64,000 nucleotides of DNA from contig CAZPVD010000004.1 of NCBI GenBank assembly GCA_964589935.1, forward strand, positions 1-64,000, read 5' to 3'. Below, piece after piece: positions 41,547 through 51,200 of the stretch. The notes under the pieces were generated by a model, which saw only the letters and a list, made by a program, of their open reading frames with translations, did no database searches and had not been told where the DNA came from. Every line of letters begins with the position of its first letter. Within the stretch, counting starts at the first letter, position 1. This DNA is from VHCN01 sp964589935 (GTDB taxonomy: Bacteria > Verrucomicrobiota > Verrucomicrobiia > Limisphaerales > VHCN01). A program made the translations under genes and the position numbers.

Positions 41547-42686
41547 TCAAGGCCGGGCCGAAATGGCGGGGAGCTTGCCGACGGCGGCGCGCAAGGTTTC
41601 AAGCTCGTGGTGCGTGTAACCGGCGTGAACGGATTCGCTCTTGTGGCCGGTGAGCTTCATCCGCAGTTCCGGCGCAACACCCGCGTTCGCCAGCGCGCTT
41701 GTGAACGAATGGCGCAAGGCGTGGAAGCTGCGCTTGGAAACTTTGCGGTTGCCGCTGCCCTTCACGGTTTGCACGTCCAAGCCCGCGCGCCCGGCGATGC
41801 GCTTGAACGATTCGGAAAGGCCGCGCCTGCCGCTGGTTTTCATCCCGGCCTTGTGCGGCATGATGAAGGGCGAGGGGTGATCCGTCCCGGCGATGGATTC
41901 AAGGTGCGCCTGCAATTCGGGGTGCAAGGGCACGGTGAGCTTGTGGCCGGTCTTCTGCGACGTGTAGCGGAGCGCGCCGCCGGCAAGGTCAACGTCTTCC
42001 CATGCCATGCGGCAGCAATCGGAAAGCCGCGCGCCCGTGTAGTAGGCGAGCAGGATCAATGTCTTCCATTCGTCTTCGGCGGCGTCCACGAGCATCTTCA
42101 CTTCCGCCGGAGTGAACGTGCCGCGTTCCACCGTGTCGGCTTCGGGCAGTTCCACGGCTTCGGCGGGATTCGTGGTTATGAGTCCTTTGCGCCGGGCCGC
42201 GTTCAACGCGGTGCGGATCGTTTTGACTTCCAGAATGGCCGTGCCTGCCGCCGCGCCGGCCTTCAAGCGGGCGTCAAGGAAGCGGTCAACGTCGCGCCCG
42301 GTGAGCGATGTGAGCGGTTTTTTGGTGCGCGGGCCAAGCGATTCAAGGAACGGCTCCACGACGCCCTTGTAACGCAACGCGGTGCTTTCGGCCTTGCGCG
42401 CCTCTTTGCTGCCAAGCCATTGCCGGAAATAGTCGGCGATGGACACGGTTTGAATCGTGTCGCCCGTGTCGGCGCGGGCCATGATGCCCTTCAAGACTTC
42501 GCGGGCTTGGGCTTCCACGAGTTCGCCGCGCATGGCGAGCTTGACGGCGCGCTCGAATTCAAGAGCGACAGCGAGAGCTTTGGCGCGGTCTGTTTGCTTG
42601 GTGGAACGAAGAATGAGCCGCGAGTCAGGGCCACGAAAGGCGGCGTGCCAGTAGGGGGTTGCGGGGCGACGATGAACGGATGCCAT
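41547..42686 (-). CDS. int: Tyrosine recombinase (integrase) of the island
   Basis: The protein has 379 residues. All catalytic residues are present: Arg 220 (YTGARLSD), Lys 245 (SQKTGHKL), His 322 and Arg 325 (HALRHSF), His 348 (GHKS) and nucleophile Tyr 357 (HAGYTHHE). A SAM-like core-binding domain (about 80-175) precedes them. The enzyme catalyses integration at the tRNA-Phe 3' end and, with a helper, excision. ATG at 42686 is preferred; upstream of it lie repeats of TGCTAAC that may be arm sites and operators. It is transcribed away from attR, about 100 bases away, at the end opposite the intact tRNA. Confidence 0.95.
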   Translation of the reverse strand: MASVHRRPATPYWHAAFRGPDSRLILRSTKQTDRAKALAVALEFERAVKLAMRGELVEAQAREVLKGIMARADTGDTIQTVSIADYFRQWLGSKEARKAESTALRYKGVVEPFLESLGPRTKKPLTSLTGRDVDRFLDARLKAGAAAGTAILEVKTIRTALNAARRKGLITTNPAEAVELPEADTVERGTFTPAEVKMLVDAAEDEWKTLILLAYYTGARLSDCCRMAWEDVDLAGGALRYTSQKTGHKLTVPLHPELQAHLESIAGTDHPSPFIMPHKAGMKTSGRRGLSESFKRIAGRAGLDVQTVKGSGNRKVSKRSFHALRHSFTSALANAGVAPELRMKLTGHKSESVHAGYTHHELETLRAAVGKLPAISARP

Positions 42687-42689
42687 AAC

Positions 42690-42710
42690 GCTGCTAACTA
42701 TAATGCTAAC
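42690..42710. repeat. Putative integrase arm sites, right end
   Basis: GCTGCTAAC (42690-42698) and AATGCTAAC (42702-42710) match the CTGCTAAC repeats at the left end and lie directly upstream of the integrase start, so they could serve both recombination and autoregulation. Confidence 0.5.
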
Positions 42711-42784
42711 ATTTACCCGTGTCAACGATGTTCAGATATGCTGTTTTTGTTGGATTTTTTGAATGTTAGAGGGGTGGAATTGAA

Positions 42785-42855
42785 TCGGCGGTTCAATTCC
42801 GTCTCCAGCCACCACCTTCAAAATCACTCCGTAAAACAAGGATTTTAAGCACTCC
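42785..42855. repeat. Right attachment site (attR)
   Basis: A copy of the tRNA-Phe 3' end (T arm, acceptor strand, CCA) plus 41 downstream bases, 69 of 71 identical to 27518-27588. No 5' half of a tRNA precedes it, so it is not a tRNA gene. Weaker similarity to the left end continues to about 42890, including ACCGCTAAC. Confidence 0.95.
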
Positions 42856-42896
42856 AGCGAGTTTTGAACAGCCTTACCGCTAACGCCTACAGACAA

Positions 42897-43694
42897 CTAT
42901 CGTTGCTGGGTGGTGCGCTGTTTGAGCCAGATGGCGTCGTTCACGGAAGTTGCCGAGTGCCGTCGGACGCCGTTGGCAAGCTCGGTCTGTTCCCAGCGGT
43001 GAATCTCGGCCCTGCCGTCCGCATAGCCCAGGGTCGTGCCACCAAGGTGATGCGCGGCGGCCAGGTTGCAGTAGTCGAATGTGTATGGAGTGGACATGTC
43101 CACGGTGTAGTAGCCGTCATCAATCGAATTCGGGTCTTCGTGAATGAAGACAAACATGTCCGAAGGCTGATGGATGTCAGTGATCCGCCGGAAAACCGAA
43201 TACGCCGTGGTTGTCAGCGCGGGCTGCTTGCTGCCGTTCATCCAGTTGTTCATCGAAACGCTGCGCGGATACGGTTGCTTCAGTCCCGGATAGACGAACT
43301 TGTCCGACGGGCATTTGAAGATTTTTTCTTCCTGCGCGTAGTGGCCCAGTTGCGCGTTCATGAACTGCACCGTGTTCGTGAAACTGTCGTCGGAGAGCGG
43401 CGAACCGGGCCGCATCCAGCCGGTGCACCAGGCGTGGTTGGTTTCACTGAGCGGAACGCCAGCCGGGTTTCGGGCGAGGCGATCCTCGTTGTCGCCGTGG
43501 TAAAGTGTCCACGCCAGTTGAAGCTGCTTCATGTTTGCGACGCAGCGGGTTCCCTGGGCTTTTTTCTTCGCCATCCCCACTGCGGGAAGCAAAAGCCCGG
43601 CGAGGATCGCGGTGATGGCGATCACCAGCAGCAACTCTTCCAAAGTAAAACCACCGCGGAGGATGGCTTGTGTTGGCAGGCGTTTCGTTTGCAC
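42897..43694 (-). CDS. Prepilin-like (pseudopilin) secreted protein
   Basis: The protein has 265 residues from GTG at 43694. The type IV prepilin signature is GGFTLEELLLVIAITAILAG, cleaved after Gly, with Glu at mature position 5. The C-terminal region has an H-x9-DG-like pattern (AAHHLGGTTLGYADGRAEI) typical of the very large Verrucomicrobia/Planctomycetes family of DUF1559-related proteins. It would be inserted in the cytoplasmic membrane and may assemble in a pseudopilus. It is the first chromosomal gene right of the island. Confidence 0.85.
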   Translation of the reverse strand: MQTKRLPTQAILRGGFTLEELLLVIAITAILAGLLLPAVGMAKKKAQGTRCVANMKQLQLAWTLYHGDNEDRLARNPAGVPLSETNHAWCTGWMRPGSPLSDDSFTNTVQFMNAQLGHYAQEEKIFKCPSDKFVYPGLKQPYPRSVSMNNWMNGSKQPALTTTAYSVFRRITDIHQPSDMFVFIHEDPNSIDDGYYTVDMSTPYTFDYCNLAAAHHLGGTTLGYADGRAEIHRWEQTELANGVRRHSATSVNDAIWLKQRTTQQR

Positions 43695-43915
43695 GGCTTG
43701 ATGGGCAACACTGCAATACTATCAGCGGTGTCTTCCATGTCAAAGGCGATTCCACAGAACGTGCGCGGCGTCATTTTGACCCGCCCGGCTGATACGCCCT
43801 CCAGATCTCGACGATCTCGACAGGAGTGGAGTAAGCGTTGACATGCGCGCGCCGGGCCTCATCTTTCGCGTGAAAAAGCCGATGATGTCACCGTCTCCTG
43901 CGGACGGAAACAGGT

Positions 43916-44974
43916 ATGCCCAATTTCACGAGCAATTCAAAGGTGAACAACCTGACTGTGTCAGGGACGCTCCTGATTGCGGCGGGGATTTATTATCTCG
44001 ATTTGATCACGCCGCTGGGAACAGCGGATGGCGCTCTCTATTTTCTCCCGCTTCTCTTCTCTTATTGGGCGAGGCGCCGGTCGTATCCCTATGTTTTTGC
44101 CGCGGTGTGCACCGTGCTGACGACGGCGGGGCTTTTCTATTCCGAGCCTGGCGGCATTCCCATGCACGTGTCGTTCCTCAACCGGCTGTTGAGTGTGGGT
44201 GTGCTTTGGACGACCGCCCGGTTGCTGGTGTTGCACCGGCAAAACGAGGACGCCGTGCACGACATGACAACCCGGCTCCGCAGGCTCGCGGCGCGCTCCG
44301 AGCAAACCCGCGAGGACGAACGCAAGCGCATCGCGCGCGAAATCCACGACGAACTCGGCCAGGCCCTGACGGGGTTGAAGCTGGAACTGGTCTGGCTGCA
44401 AAACCAGATGCTCAAGGAACCATCCACTCCAGCCGATCTTGAGTTCATCGAAAAAACCCGGACGATGGCAGGGCAGGTGGACGGCTTGGTGAAGATGGTC
44501 CGCGAATTATGCACCGACCTTCGGCCAGCGATACTCGACGACTTGGGCCTCGTCGCAGCCATCGAGTGGCAGACGCGCGAGTTTCAGCGCAGAACGGGGA
44601 TACGGGCCACGCTCGCGTTGCACGCGAAAGAGTTGAAACTGACGCCGGAGCGTTCCACGGCGATTTTCCGCACGTATCAGGAAACGCTCACAAACATCGT
44701 GCGTCACGCGAATGCCTCCAATGTGGACGTGGCGTTCACGGCAAACCACCGCGAGGTGACGCTCGAAGTCAAAGACAACGGCAAAGGAATCGAGGAAGAT
44801 CAAATCAACAGGGCGACCTCGCTGGGCTTGCTGGGAATGCGTGAGCGCACCATGCTGCTCAATGGAACCCTGCACATCAAAGGCGAACCCGGCCGCGGCA
44901 CCACAGTGACTGTCAGCGTGCCCATCGCGGATACTGTCCGGCGTCAGGAACAAGATTCAAACCACAGCCCATGA
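43916..44974 (+). CDS. NarL-class sensor histidine kinase
   Basis: The protein has 352 residues. The N-terminal four-helix membrane region (about 15-105; LTVSGTLLIAAGIYYLDLI) has no large external loop, so the signal is probably sensed in the membrane. The HisKA_3 domain contains the phospho-acceptor His in IAREIHDELGQALTG. The HATPase domain has the N box (TYQETLTNIVRHA) and G boxes (VKDNGKGIEED and LGLLGMRERT). It phosphorylates the regulator encoded next, whose start overlaps its stop (ATGA). The signal is unknown. Confidence 0.9.
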   Translation: MPNFTSNSKVNNLTVSGTLLIAAGIYYLDLITPLGTADGALYFLPLLFSYWARRRSYPYVFAAVCTVLTTAGLFYSEPGGIPMHVSFLNRLLSVGVLWTTARLLVLHRQNEDAVHDMTTRLRRLAARSEQTREDERKRIAREIHDELGQALTGLKLELVWLQNQMLKEPSTPADLEFIEKTRTMAGQVDGLVKMVRELCTDLRPAILDDLGLVAAIEWQTREFQRRTGIRATLALHAKELKLTPERSTAIFRTYQETLTNIVRHANASNVDVAFTANHREVTLEVKDNGKGIEEDQINRATSLGLLGMRERTMLLNGTLHIKGEPGRGTTVTVSVPIADTVRRQEQDSNHSP

Positions 44975-45666
44975 GCGCCGTCCGCCGCCACGCCGCGAAT
45001 CCGAAGGAGCAGGACAACCGTTCCGCGCGCGGCGTGCGCATCCTCATTGCCGATGATCATGCCGTCGTGCGGAAAGGACTGCGCCAGATCATTTCGGATG
45101 CCTTTCCAGAAGCCGAATTTGGCGAGGCGACGAATGCCAATGACACGCTGGAACTGGTTTGGAAGCAGGATTGGGATGTCGTGATCCTCGACATCGCCAT
45201 GCCGGGACGAAACGGCCTTGAGGTGCTGAACCAATTGAAGAACGAGAAATCCCGCGCCGCGGTGCTCGTCTTGAGCGTTCACCCGGAAGATCAGTTTGCC
45301 CTGCCGGCGATGCGTGCGGGCGCGGCGGGCTTCATCACGAAGGAAAGCGCGGCGGAGATGATCGTGGTCGCGCTGCAAAAAATTCTTTCCGGTGGTAGAT
45401 ATTTCAGCGAGGCCGTGCTGGCGAAGATGACCGACGTGTTCAGCCAGGGGGCGTCCGCGGCGGCCCCGCATGAACTGCTTTCCGACCGCGAACTCCAAGT
45501 CCTGCAAATGCTCGGCTCCGGCAAAACCGTGAAGGAAATCGGCGTGGAACTTTGCCTCAGCATGAAGACGGTCAGCACTTACCGCGTCCGCATCCTCCGC
45601 AAATTAAATCTGCAGAATAACGTGGAGATCGCCCGTTACGCGCTGCGGAATCATCTCGTGCAGTGA
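44971..45666 (+). CDS. NarL/LuxR-family response regulator
   Basis: The protein has 231 residues. The receiver domain has DDH near residue 28, phospho-Asp in DVVILDIAMPGRNG and Lys in GFITKESA. The GerE-type HTH is at the C-terminus (LSDRELQVLQMLGSGKTVKE, then SMKTVSTYRVRILRKLNLQN). It is the partner of the kinase gene with which it overlaps. Target genes are not apparent; the adjacent receiver and kinase-like genes are candidates. Confidence 0.92.
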   Translation: MSAVRRHAANPKEQDNRSARGVRILIADDHAVVRKGLRQIISDAFPEAEFGEATNANDTLELVWKQDWDVVILDIAMPGRNGLEVLNQLKNEKSRAAVLVLSVHPEDQFALPAMRAGAAGFITKESAAEMIVVALQKILSGGRYFSEAVLAKMTDVFSQGASAAAPHELLSDRELQVLQMLGSGKTVKEIGVELCLSMKTVSTYRVRILRKLNLQNNVEIARYALRNHLVQ

Positions 45667-45740
45667 GCGCATTCGCGCAAGCGAGAAGCGCGATTTTCCC
45701 GTGGAGTTCACAAGGATATTTCATTCCGCCGCTCTTTCAA

Positions 45741-45784
45741 GCGGGCGGGGAGCATTCTGTCGCCCGCATTGGCTCGTCCTTTTT
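45741..45784 (+). terminator. Probable intrinsic terminator after the two-component pair
   Basis: GCGGGCG (45741-45747) pairs with CGCCCGC (45761-45767) across a 13-base loop, and TTTTT ends about 13-17 bases later (45780-45784). The distance to the T-run is longer than ideal. Confidence 0.5.
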
Positions 45785-45933
45785 GTAGGACTCAGACCGA
45801 CAACGGAATCAGACTCACCCTAATATCTTCGGGGAACTCCCTTGCCTGATACTCTGTCGCGTGCAGGCCAAAAATTTTACGTGCCACAGAGTCGCGGGAC
45901 TTTGTGGCAGGGAGATTTAGCCGCGAAAAAACT

Positions 45934-46344
45934 ATGAAAACGATCCGCGTCCTCCTCGTTGACGACAATCTTGCGCTCATGGATTTGATCGCGCGTTACC
46001 TGACCCAGCGGACTCAGCAGATTGACATTTCGGTTGTTGCCCGCGCGTCCTCCGGCAAGGAGGCGATTGCGAAAATCGCCGAATGGGAGCTGGACCTGGT
46101 GCTCATGGATATTGCCATGCCCGGCATGAACGGTTTTCAGGCCGCGCACGAGATCAAGGCAAAGTCGCTGCCTCCCCGCGTGATCCTCTACAGCTTCAAC
46201 GACAGTCCAGAATATCGGACAGCCTCTCACGACGCGGGCGCGGATGGATTTGTCAGCAAGACCGAGTTTTGGAACGACCTGATGCCGCAAATTCGCGAAC
46301 TGTTCAGCGCCGCGGTCCAGCCAAGCGTCGCGTGCGCCGCGTAA
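45934..46344 (+). CDS. Stand-alone response-regulator receiver protein
   Basis: The protein has 136 residues, one receiver domain: VLLVDDN, phospho-Asp in DLVLMDIAMPGMNG, Ser in ILYSFND and Lys in FVSKTEF. No output domain. ATG at 45934 gives a two-residue lead to the first strand and is preferred over 45904. It is followed after 21 bases by the kinase-like gene, so a REC plus kinase-like module is suggested. A 7-bp dyad TGCCACA/TGTGGCA (45882-45888 with 45903-45909) just upstream could be an operator. Confidence 0.85.
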   Translation: MKTIRVLLVDDNLALMDLIARYLTQRTQQIDISVVARASSGKEAIAKIAEWELDLVLMDIAMPGMNGFQAAHEIKAKSLPPRVILYSFNDSPEYRTASHDAGADGFVSKTEFWNDLMPQIRELFSAAVQPSVACAA

Positions 46345-46365
46345 ACAATTTTGCTTGAGGTAACG

Positions 46366-47238
46366 ATGCTCTGGTGGAAGAAAAAAACCAACGGCGACGC
46401 GCCTGCGACATCAGGCCGCTTCGGCCCTTACCGTCTTCACGAACTCGTCAGCCGCGGCGGGATGGCTGAAATCTGGCATGCGACCGACGAACAAAATCAG
46501 AACGTGGCCGTGCGGCTCGGATTGGAGGAAACTTCCTTTGGCGCTGCGGCAAAGAAAATGTTCCTGAACGGCTGCAAGGCGCAAGCCCAGATCAAGCCGC
46601 ACGAAAACGTCATTCGTTACATTGAGCACGGCAAGATTGGCGGCCGGCCCTACCTGCTGATGGAATACGTCGAGGGATCCAATCTGCGGCAGCTCATTCA
46701 AAGCGCCGATGCCTCGCTGGCGGATTACGTCGCGCGCATCCTCATTGATTCAGCCGCAGCCTTGATGCACGTCCACGACAACGGCTACCTGCACTTGGAC
46801 TTCAAACCGGAAAACGTGATTGTGACGCGCAACGGCGGCGTGCGTCTGGTGGACTTTGACCTGGCCCAGCCGCTGTCGGACAAGCCGGAGAAGATGGCAA
46901 ACGGCAGCGGCACGCCCGCCTACATGGCCCCGGAACAACTGCTCAACGAACCGGTTGATCGCCGCGCTGACATCTTTGCCTTTGGTGTCACCGCGTATGA
47001 ACTGCTCACGTTCAAGCAGCCATTCAACGGCAAGACGCAGACCGAAACGCTCCGGAACAAAACCAATCGCAATTATCGTGTGGTTCCTCCGCGTGAGCAC
47101 AATCCGGACATTCCCGCGGCACTGGAGAACACCATCCTGAAGTGTCTGGAACGGGAGCCGGACAACCGGTATCCCTACGCCAGCATCGTCGTGCGCGACC
47201 TCAAGGCGGCTCTCGAAATAGAAACACAGGCACGGTGA
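46366..47238 (+). CDS. Ser/Thr protein kinase-like protein with degenerate active site
   Basis: The protein has 290 residues with a complete eukaryotic-type kinase fold and no extra domains. The glycine loop is LVSRGGMAEIW. The ATP-binding Lys position reads VAVR50 (Arg). The helix-C Glu is not evident. The catalytic loop is HLD145FKPEN, so the catalytic Asp and Asn remain. The metal motif is D163-F-D instead of DFG. The activation segment (SGTPAYMAPEQ) and lower lobe (DRRADIFAFGVTAYELL) are intact. It may be a pseudokinase or have altered metal and ATP binding. GAGG 8 bases before ATG 46366 supports the start. It probably works with the preceding receiver. Confidence 0.85.
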   Translation: MLWWKKKTNGDAPATSGRFGPYRLHELVSRGGMAEIWHATDEQNQNVAVRLGLEETSFGAAAKKMFLNGCKAQAQIKPHENVIRYIEHGKIGGRPYLLMEYVEGSNLRQLIQSADASLADYVARILIDSAAALMHVHDNGYLHLDFKPENVIVTRNGGVRLVDFDLAQPLSDKPEKMANGSGTPAYMAPEQLLNEPVDRRADIFAFGVTAYELLTFKQPFNGKTQTETLRNKTNRNYRVVPPREHNPDIPAALENTILKCLEREPDNRYPYASIVVRDLKAALEIETQAR

Positions 47239-47257
47239 TTCCGCGCAGCCGGTCGCG

Positions 47258-48124
47258 TCAAAAGCACGCGCGAAAATGCGTGAGCACCGGTGACTCATCA
47301 ATCCGCCGCCAGACAAGCATCGTCTGCAAGGGCGGCAACCCCGGCGGCAGCGGACGGAACACAAGCCCCGGCCGGCGCACCTCGGCAATCGAGGCGGCCG
47401 TCGGCGCGATCCCAAAACCGGCGGAGATGAGCCAGAGCTTGGTCTGGATGTCGTTCGTGTATTGGGCCACGTGCAGTTTCGCGCCCGCCCGCGCGCAGGC
47501 GGCGAGGAAGGCATCGTAAAACCCGTGCTGCATCCGCGGGTTGCCGAGCACGAGTTCCTCGTTGTGAAAATCAGACCACGCGAGGCGGCGTTTCTTCGCG
47601 AGCCGATGGCCGGCCGGCAATGCGAGCAACTGCGTGGATTCCTCGACGAGTCGGCAATCCAGTTCCGGGAAACCCACCGGCGGGCGCAGCAGCCCGGCGT
47701 CAAGCTCGCCCGCGCGCAGCCGGTCGAGCTGTTCCGGCGTGGTGAGGTCGAACAGGGAAAGTTGAACCCCGGGGAAGCGCTGCCTGAACTTGCGCAAAAT
47801 GGCTGCGAGCCACGCATTCTCAATCGGCGCGATCACTCCCAGCCGCAGCGTGCCGACCAGCCCGTGCTCGGCCTTTCTCACGCGTTGCTCCGCCTGCTGC
47901 GCGGCGGCGAGGACTGCGCGCGCCTCATCGAGAAAAACGCGGCCGGCGTGCGTGATCTTGACGGAGCGCGTGGTGCGCTCGAAGAGCCTCACGCCAAGGT
48001 GCTCCTCCAGTGCTTTGATCTGAGAGCTCAACGCCGGCTGCGCGACATGCAGCCGTTCGGCGGCGCGGCGGAAGTTAAGTTCCTCGGCCACGGCGGCGAA
48101 GGATCGGAGATGGCGCAGTTCCAT
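47258..48124 (-). CDS. LysR-family transcriptional regulator
   Basis: The protein has 288 residues. The winged HTH is at the N-terminus (NFRRAAERLHVAQPALSSQI), followed by the LysR linker helix and a periplasmic-binding-like effector domain (LGVIAPIENAWLAAILRKF onwards). It is divergent from the RND efflux operon across a 127-base gap that holds a perfect dyad at its own start, the usual arrangement for control of the neighbouring operon and itself. The inducer is unknown, perhaps a pump substrate. Confidence 0.93.
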   Translation of the reverse strand: MELRHLRSFAAVAEELNFRRAAERLHVAQPALSSQIKALEEHLGVRLFERTTRSVKITHAGRVFLDEARAVLAAAQQAEQRVRKAEHGLVGTLRLGVIAPIENAWLAAILRKFRQRFPGVQLSLFDLTTPEQLDRLRAGELDAGLLRPPVGFPELDCRLVEESTQLLALPAGHRLAKKRRLAWSDFHNEELVLGNPRMQHGFYDAFLAACARAGAKLHVAQYTNDIQTKLWLISAGFGIAPTAASIAEVRRPGLVFRPLPPGLPPLQTMLVWRRIDESPVLTHFRACF

Positions 48125-48127
48125 GCG

Positions 48128-48150
48128 ATTGATAGTAATTCCGTATCAAT
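48128..48150. promoter_or_regulatory. Putative LysR operator (perfect dyad)
   Basis: ATTGATA at 48128-48134 and TATCAAT at 48144-48150 form a perfect palindrome with a 9-base centre, matching the T-N11-A LysR box. It sits 3 bases from the LysR start codon. A second, wider dyad (ATAGTA 48132-48137 with TACTAT 48163-48168) overlaps it and may be the activation half. Confidence 0.6.
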
Positions 48151-48251
48151 CCGTGCGCAAACTACTATTGGGCGTCCCGGCTGAACTTCGTCCATGATGC
48201 ACGGACTGAGGCAGGCTGCGGGTGGGCGCGGCAGGCTTGCAGTGCTTTCGT

Positions 48252-51200
48252 ATGTGGATCGTTCGCCTGGCCTTGCGCCGCCCCTACACGTTCGTCGTGG
48301 GGGCGCTTGTGCTGTTGCTGCTGTCGCCTTTCGTGCTGCTGCACACGCCCACGGACATTTTCCCGTCCATCAACATCCCGGTCATCAGCGTGATCTGGCA
48401 GTATGCCGGCCTCGACGCCGTCGAGGTCGAGCAGCGCCTCATCTACATGCACGAGCGCGCGCTCAGTGCCACGGTCAACGACATCGAGCACATCGAGTCC
48501 AACGCCTTCAACGGCGTCGGCGTCATCAAGATTTTTCTCCGCGAAGGCGCGTCCGTGGACGGCGGCGTCGCGCAGGTGACGGCCATCGCGCAGACGATTT
48601 TGCGCCAGATGCCACCGGGCCAGACACCGCCGCTCATCATCCGCTACAACGCCTCGACCGTGCCGATCCTGCAATACGCCTTCAGCAGCCGGCAGCTCGG
48701 CGAGCAGGAGCTTTACGACCTCACGCAAAACCAGATTCGCGTCGGCCTCTCGACCGTGCAGGGGCTGTCCGTCCCATGGCCATACGGTGGCAGGACACGT
48801 GTCGTCTCGGTGGACCTCGACTTGCCGGCGCTTCAGGCAAAAAACCTTTCGCCGCAGGATGTCGTCAGCGCGCTCAACGCGCAGAACCTCATCCTGCCCA
48901 GCGGCACGGCGAAGATCGGCTCGACGGAATACGACATCGAACTCAACACCAGCCCAAAGGTTCTCGACGAACTCAACGACCTCCCCATTAAAACGGTCAA
49001 TGGCGCGACCATCCGTGTTCACGACGTGGCGCAGGTTCGCGACGGCTACCAGCCGCAGCAGAACATCGTGCGCAAGGATGGCGTGCGCGGTGTCCTGCTC
49101 ACCATGATGCGCAGCGGCTCCGCCTCCACGCTCGATGTCATCTCCCGTGTGAAAGCCATCATGCCGCGCATCCTCGCCGGCGCGCCGCCGGAAGTGGAGG
49201 TGCAGGAATTCGCCGACCAGTCCATCTTCGTGCGGGCGGCCATCAGCGGCGTGGTGAAGGAGGCCGTCGTTGCCGCCGCGCTCACGGCGCTGATGATTCT
49301 GCTCTTCATCGGTTCGTGGCGCAGCACGGTGATCATCGCGCTCTCGATCCCGCTTTCGGTTCTAAGTTCGCTCGCCGTTCTCAGTGCGATGGGTGAGACG
49401 ATCAACCTGATGACGCTCGGCGGCCTCGCGCTCGCTGTCGGCATCCTCGTGGACGACGCGACGGTGGAGATCGAGAACGTCCACCGCCAGATGGCAACGG
49501 GGAAAGCGCTGGAACAGGCCATTCTCGATGGCGCGCAGGAAATCGCGCTGCCCGCGTTCGTCTCGACGCTGTGCATCTGCATCGTGTTCGTGCCGATGTT
49601 TTTCCTCAGCGGCGTGGCGCGCTATCTCTTCGTGCCGCTCGCCGAGGCCGTCGTGTTCGCGATGCTCGCGAGCTACGTCTTGTCGCGCACGCTGATTCCG
49701 ACGCTGGTGATGTGGTTTTACCGCAACGTCTATCACCGTTTCGTGCGCGAGCACTTCCACGTTGGCGAGCACGAGGAAGCCGCCGCCAGCGGCACGATGT
49801 TCCGCCGCCATGAAGCGCCGGAAAATCCCTCGCCGCTGATGCGGCCGTTCCGCGCCATGAACCAACTCTTCGAAAGCGGTTTTGCGCGCTTCCGCGAGGG
49901 CTACCGTCATCTGCTTGCGGGCGTGCTCGCGCAGCGCGGCGCATTCACACTCCTGTTCGTCGCGTTTTGCGCCGGCTCATGGCTGCTTGCCACGCGGCTT
50001 GGGCAGGATTTCTTTCCGACGGTGGACGCGGGCCAGCTTCGCCTGCACCTGCGCGCGCGCAGCGGCACGCGCATCGAGGAAACAGCGCGGCTCGTGGATG
50101 AAATTGAAACCGCCATCCGCCGTGAAATCCCCGCCGCCGAACTCGCCGGCATCCTCGACAACATTGGCATTCCCAACTCCGGCATCAGCCTCAGCTACAG
50201 CAACAGCGGCCTCATCGGCGCGGGCGACGCGGACATCCTCATCGGCCTCAAGCCCGGCCACGCGCCCACGCCCGAATACGTCCGCCGCCTGCGCGCGCGG
50301 CTCAACCGCGAGTTCCCCGGCACGATGTTTTACTTCCTGCCCGCGGACATCGTGAGCCAGACGCTCAACTTCGGTTTGCCCGCGCCGTTCGACGTGCAGA
50401 TCGTCGGGCGCGACCAGGCAAAGAACCGCGAAGCCGCCGCGCGCCTAGCGGAAAAAATCCGCCGCATAGATGGCGCGGTGGACGTGCGCGTGCAGCAGCC
50501 GGCTGATTTGCCGAAGCTGCGTTTCGCCATTGACCGCATGAAGGCCGCCGAGATGGGCCTTTCCGAACGCGACGTGGCGAACTCCGTTCTCCTCGGCCTC
50601 AGTGGCAGCGGCCAGGTGCAGCCGGGCTACTGGCTCAACCCGCACGTCGGGATTCAGTATCTCATCAACGTCCGCGCGCCCGAGCACGTGATGAGTTCGC
50701 TCGCGGCACTGAATTCCATGCCCATCACGGCGAGCGATCCGGGCCGCGGTAATTCGCAGGTGCTCGCGAACCTCGCCACATTCGAGCGCGCCAGCGGGCC
50801 GACGGTCATCTCGCACTACAATGTGCAGCCGGTGATTGACGTGTTCGGCGGCGTGAGCGGACGCGACCTCGGCGGCGTGCTGCGTGAAATCGAACCGCTG
50901 GTGAAGCAGGCCGAGAATGAACTGCCGCGTGGAAGCTACATCGTCCTGCGCGGCCAGGCCGAGACGATGAAGTCCAGCTACATCGGTCTGGGCATCGGCC
51001 TCATCGTCGCCATCATCCTCATTTACCTTTTGCTCGTCGTGAACTTCCAGAGCTGGCTCGACCCGTTCATCATTATCACCGCGCTGCCCGGCGCGCTCGC
51101 GGGCGTGCTGTGGGCGCTCTATCTCACGTTCACCACGATGAGCGTGCCGGCGTTGATGGGCGCAATCATGAGCCTCGGCGTGGCCACGGCGAACTCCGTG

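Noticed and set aside
42785..42857. Second tRNA-Phe gene
   Set aside because: Only the 3' part (T arm onward) is present; no D or anticodon arm precedes it, so it is attR.
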